A stretch of 64,000 nt of DNA from Vigna angularis. Its lineage: Eukaryota; Streptophyta; Magnoliopsida; Fabales; Fabaceae. The stretch spans positions 30,191,876 to 30,255,875 of the forward strand of contig NC_068979.1 in NCBI RefSeq assembly GCF_016808095.1, read 5' to 3'. Below, in pieces: positions 60,780 to 64,000 of this stretch (its first letter is position 1; the number at the start of each line of letters is the position of its first letter). Below the pieces are notes generated by a model. The model saw nothing but the letters and a program-made list of their open reading frames with translations, searched no databases and was not told where the DNA came from. The position numbers and the translations under genes were made by a program.

Positions 60780-62915
60780 CGGTGTGTGTGCATGTGTGTC
60801 TGTGGGTGTGTGTGTGGTTGGGTGTGTGCGTATGTGTGTGTGCGTGTATGTGCGCCTGTGTATGTATGTGTTTGTGGGTGTGTGGGTGTGTGCGTGTATG
60901 CTTATGTGTGTGTATGTGTGGGTGTGTGTTTTTGTTTGTGTGTGCGTGTATGCCTTTGCGTGTGTGTGTATGATTGTGTGTGCCTCTATGTGTGTGCGTG
61001 TATACGTGTGTGTATGTGTTTCTGTCTGTGTGTATTTAGGTGGGTGTGTGTGATTGTGCGTGTGTATATATGTGTCTAAGAATGTGTGTGTGTGTGTGTG
61101 CGTGTATGTGTGTGTGTGTTTGTGATTGTGTGCATGTGTATTTGTGTGTTGGTGTATTTGTGTGCATGTGTTCGTTTGTGCGTGTGTGTGTGTATGTTCA
61201 TGTGTGTTTGTGTGTGTGTGCATGTCTTTGTGTGTGTGTATGCGCGTGTGTGTTTTAGTCTCTGTGTGTGTGTGTGTGCGTGTGATTGTGTGGGTGTGTC
61301 AATGTGTGAGAGTGTGTGTGCTTATGTGCGTGTGACGGTGTGTGTGTGCGCACGTGTGTTTGTGTGAATGTGTGCGTATGTGTGTTTATGTGTTTGTGTA
61401 TGTGTGAGTGTTGCGTGTGCGTGTGCGCTTGGGTGAGTTTGTGTGTAGGGGTGGGGAGTATGGATGGGTGTCTTTGAGTGGGTGTATGTGTGTGTTTGTG
61501 TATGTCAGTGCGTGTGCGCGTGTGTGTGTTGGTGTGTTTGTTTGCGTGTCTGTGTATTTGTGTGTGCGTTCATGCTTATGTGTGTGCGTCTGTGTGTCTG
61601 TGTGCGTATATGTGTGTGTGTGGGTGCTTTTGTGTGTGTGTGCGTATGTGGGTGTATGTCTATGTGTGCATGTGTATGTGTGTTTTTGTGTGTCGGTGTG
61701 TGTGAATGTGTGTGTGTCTCGGTGTGTGTGTGTGTGTGTGTGTGTGTACCTGTGTGTGTTTATATGTGCATGTGGGTATATTTTAGTGGGTGTATGTGTG
61801 CGCGTTTGTGGGTGTTTGGGTGGGTGTCTGTATGTAGGGGTGTGTGTACGTGTGCGTGTGTGTATATATGTGTGTGTGCGTGTATATGTATTTTTTCTGT
61901 GTATGGGTGCGTGCGTGCGTGTGTTCTTGTGGTGGTTTGTGCTTGTGTTTGTGTGTGTGTGTGTGTGTATGGAGGGGTGGGTGAATGCGTGTGTGCGATT
62001 GTGCGTATGAGTGTGTGTGTGGTTGGGTGTGTGGGTATGTGTGCGTGCATGTGTGTGTGTATGTGTGTGTGCGTGTATGTGTGCTTGTGTATGTATGTGT
62101 TTGTGGGTGTGTGGGTGTGTGGGTGTGTGGGTGTGTGTGTGTGTGTATGCTTATGTGTGTGTATGTGTGGGTGTGTGTTTTCGTTTGTCTATGCGTGTAT
62201 GCATTTGCGTGTGTGTGTATGTCTGTTTGTGCCTCTATGTGTGTGCGTGTATGCATGTGTGTATGTGTTTCTGTCTATGTGTGTACTTAGTGGGTATGTG
62301 TGATTGTGGGTGTGTATGTGTTTGTCTAAGAATGTGTGTGTGTGTGTGTTTGTAAGTGTGTGTGTGTATGTGTGTATATTTGTGTGTTGGTGTATTGTTG
62401 TGCGTGTGTTTGTTTGCATGTGTGTGTGTGTTTGTGTGTGTGTGTGCATATCTTTGTGTGTGTTTTAGTCTCTGTGTGTGTATGCGTGTGATAGTGTGTA
62501 TGTGTGTGTGCTTGTGTCCGTGCATATGTGTGGGTGTGTGCGTGCGCGTTTGTTTGTGTGAGTGTATGTGTGATTGTGTGTTTGTGTATGTGTGAGTGTG
62601 CGTGTGCGCTTGGGTGAGTTTGTGTGTGTGTGGGGGGGGGGGGGGGGGGGGGGGGGGAGTATGGGTGGGTGTCTTTAAGTGGGTGTGTGTGTGTGTGTAC
62701 GTGTATGTGTGTATGTATGTGTGTGTGGGTATATTTGGGTGGGTGTGTTTGTGCGCGTGTGTAGGTGTTTGGGTGGGTTTCTGTATGTAGGGGTGTGTGT
62801 GTGCGTATATGTGTGTATGTGTTTTTTCTATGTGTAGATGTGTGCTTGTGGTGGTTTGTGCTTGTGTTTGTGTGTGTGTGTGTGTATGGAGGGATGGGTG
62901 AATGCGTGTGTGCGA
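60780..62915. repeat. Two diverged copies of a block of about 1 kb inside the GT array
   Basis: Landmarks recur in the same order. TGTCTAAGAATGTGTG is at 61073 and 62323; CGCTTGGGTGAGTTTGTGTG at about 61427 and 62608; GGAGTATGG, then GGGTGTCTTT, at about 61454 and 62656. TTTGGGTGGGT, then CTGTATGTAGGGG, is at about 61816 and 62768; TGTGGTGGTTTGTGCTTGTG at about 61928 and 62846. Offsets fall from 1250 to about 920, so the second copy has lost sequence. Confidence 0.85.
62632..62657 (+). repeat. Run of 26 G
   Basis: An uninterrupted G homopolymer inside the second block copy. The first copy has only a short GGGGTGGGG at the same place (about 61448-61456). Homopolymer length of this kind is error-prone in sequencing. 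Confidence 0.9.
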
Positions 62916-63521
62916 GTGTGCGTGTGAGTGTGTGTGTGTGTGTTTGTGTTTGTATATGTGTGATTGTCTGTGTGTGTGTGTTGTTGTGTGTGTGTGCTTG
63001 TGTGCATGTGTGTATGTATGTGTGTGTTTGTGTGTATGTGTGTGTGTGTTTGTTTGTTTGTGTGTATAGGTGTGTGGTTGTGCTTGTGTACATGCGTGTA
63101 TATTTTTTTATATGTACGTGTATATGTGTTTGTGTGTGCGGGTTGTCTATGTAAGTGTGTATCGGTGTCTGTAGGTGTGTGTGAATGTGTGTCGGTGAAC
63201 GGGTGTGTGTCTCTTTTTGGGTGTGTGTGTGTGTGTTTGTGTGTGTGTTGGTGTGTATGTGTTTCTGTGTGTGCGTGTAATCGAGTTTATGTGAGTGTGG
63301 GTGTGGATGTGCGCGTGTGTGAGTGTGTGTGTGTATGTGTGTGTGTGTGTGTGCTTATATGTGTGTGAGTGTACCTATGTGTGTGTATGTTTGTGTTCTT
63401 GTGTACGTGTGTGTGTGTGTGTGTTTGTATGTGTTTGTGTTTGTGTGTGGGTGCGTGTATCTGTGTGTGTACATGTATATGTGTATGTGTATGTGCGTGC
63501 TTGTATTTGTTTTTTTATGTA

Positions 63522-63552
<31 letters not shown>

Positions 63553-64000
63553 CTATGTTTGGGCGTGTGTGGAGGGGGGAGGGTGTGTGGGTGCATGTGC
63601 GTGTGTGAGGATGTGTATTTGTGTGTAGGTGGGTGTGTGTGAGTACATGGGTGTGTTTTTGTATATGTGTGAGTGCGTGTGTGAGTGTGTGTGTGTGCGC
63701 GCGCGTGCGTGGGTATGTATGTGTTTATGTGTGTGTGTCTGTGTGTTTGTGTGTGTGTGTAGGTAGGTGTGTGAGTATGGGTGTGTGTTTTTGTATATGT
63801 TTGTGTATGTTTTTTGTATATGTGTGTGTGTCTACGTGTGAGTGTCTATGTGGGTGTATGTGTGTGTGTGTCTGTGGGTGTGGGTGTGTGTTTGTGTGTG
63901 TGTGTGTTTGATTGTGTATGTGTGTGTGTGCGTATGTATGTATGTGTTTGTGTGTGTAGGAGCGTGTGTGAATGTATGTGTATGTGTGTGTGCGTTTGTG

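Larger units (their letters stand above)
58920..64000. repeat. Giant degenerate (GT)n array, at least 5.1 kb, open at the window end
   Basis: From about 58920 the plus strand is almost wholly G and T in GTGT runs with frequent TGTATG, TGCGTG and TGTTTG interruptions. Many interruptions are G-to-A or T-to-C transitions, so purine-pyrimidine alternation is largely kept and the tract should favour Z-DNA. The repeat gives long stop-free frames on both strands (373 codons of His-Thr text at 58899-60020 minus; 312 codons of Cys-Val text at 60035-60973 plus). These are consequences of the repeat, not genes. The end of the array is beyond the window. Confidence 0.97.

Noticed and set aside
60035..63911. 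Many plus-strand Cys-Val frames of 60-312 codons
   Set aside because: Translations of (TG)n in different frames, mutually overlapping; a repeat artefact and not cysteine-rich proteins.
1..64000. CRISPR array, operon or prokaryotic defence system
   Set aside because: All genes are spliced plant genes; the regular repeats found (62 bp, 20 bp, GT) lack unique equal-length spacers.

Overview
The window is nuclear DNA of a flowering plant. Its five intact genes read like those of a phaseoloid legume (Vigna/Phaseolus/soybean group). This rests on AT-rich intergenic DNA full of (AT)n, GT-AG introns whose phases join exactly, dispersed repeats of types I associate with legumes, and plant-specific families (SBP-box, PPR-DYW, DC1, GARP). 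Species cannot be fixed from sequence alone.

Layout. 1-1105 is the end of a retrotransposon LTR carrying an internal minisatellite, apparently inserted next to a CACTA end. 1106-6300 is intergenic and repeat-derived. 6499-11460 (+) is a nine-exon SPL14-like SBP/ankyrin transcription factor of 1011 aa. 13511-13700 is a Mutator-type MITE with an exact 9-bp target duplication. 15525-18676 (+) is a two-exon PPR-DYW RNA-editing factor like Arabidopsis At5g13230 (816 aa). 20722-23306 (-) is a two-exon triple-DC1 zinc-finger protein (280 aa). 27636-28988 is a non-autonomous CACTA element full of ACCGCGGT palindromes. 30510-33386 (-) is a four-exon Golgi-type GT77-like glycosyltransferase (386 aa). 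34753-36641 is a decayed copia gag region with a 150-bp tandem duplication and a MITE inside it. 37573-42000 (-) is a six-exon GARP/G2-like MYB repressor with EAR-type motifs (286 aa). 44947-50780 is a decayed hAT element split by an internally deleted copia retrotransposon at 47065-49765. 50781-58900 holds no recognised gene. From about 58920 to the window end there are at least 5.1 kb of degenerate (GT)n, with a higher-order duplication inside.

The genes are unrelated single-copy plant loci and form no operon or cluster. Two are transcription factors (SPL14-like, GARP), one is an organellar RNA editor, one a secretory-pathway glycosyltransferase and one a zinc-finger protein of unclear role. 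I found no new multi-gene system. The most unusual features are the giant imperfect GT array and its kilobase-scale duplication. Next come the palindromic CACTA element and the nested hAT/copia insertion. Exon coordinates were derived by hand from splice-site phase and homology remembered for each family; no alignment or transcript data were available.
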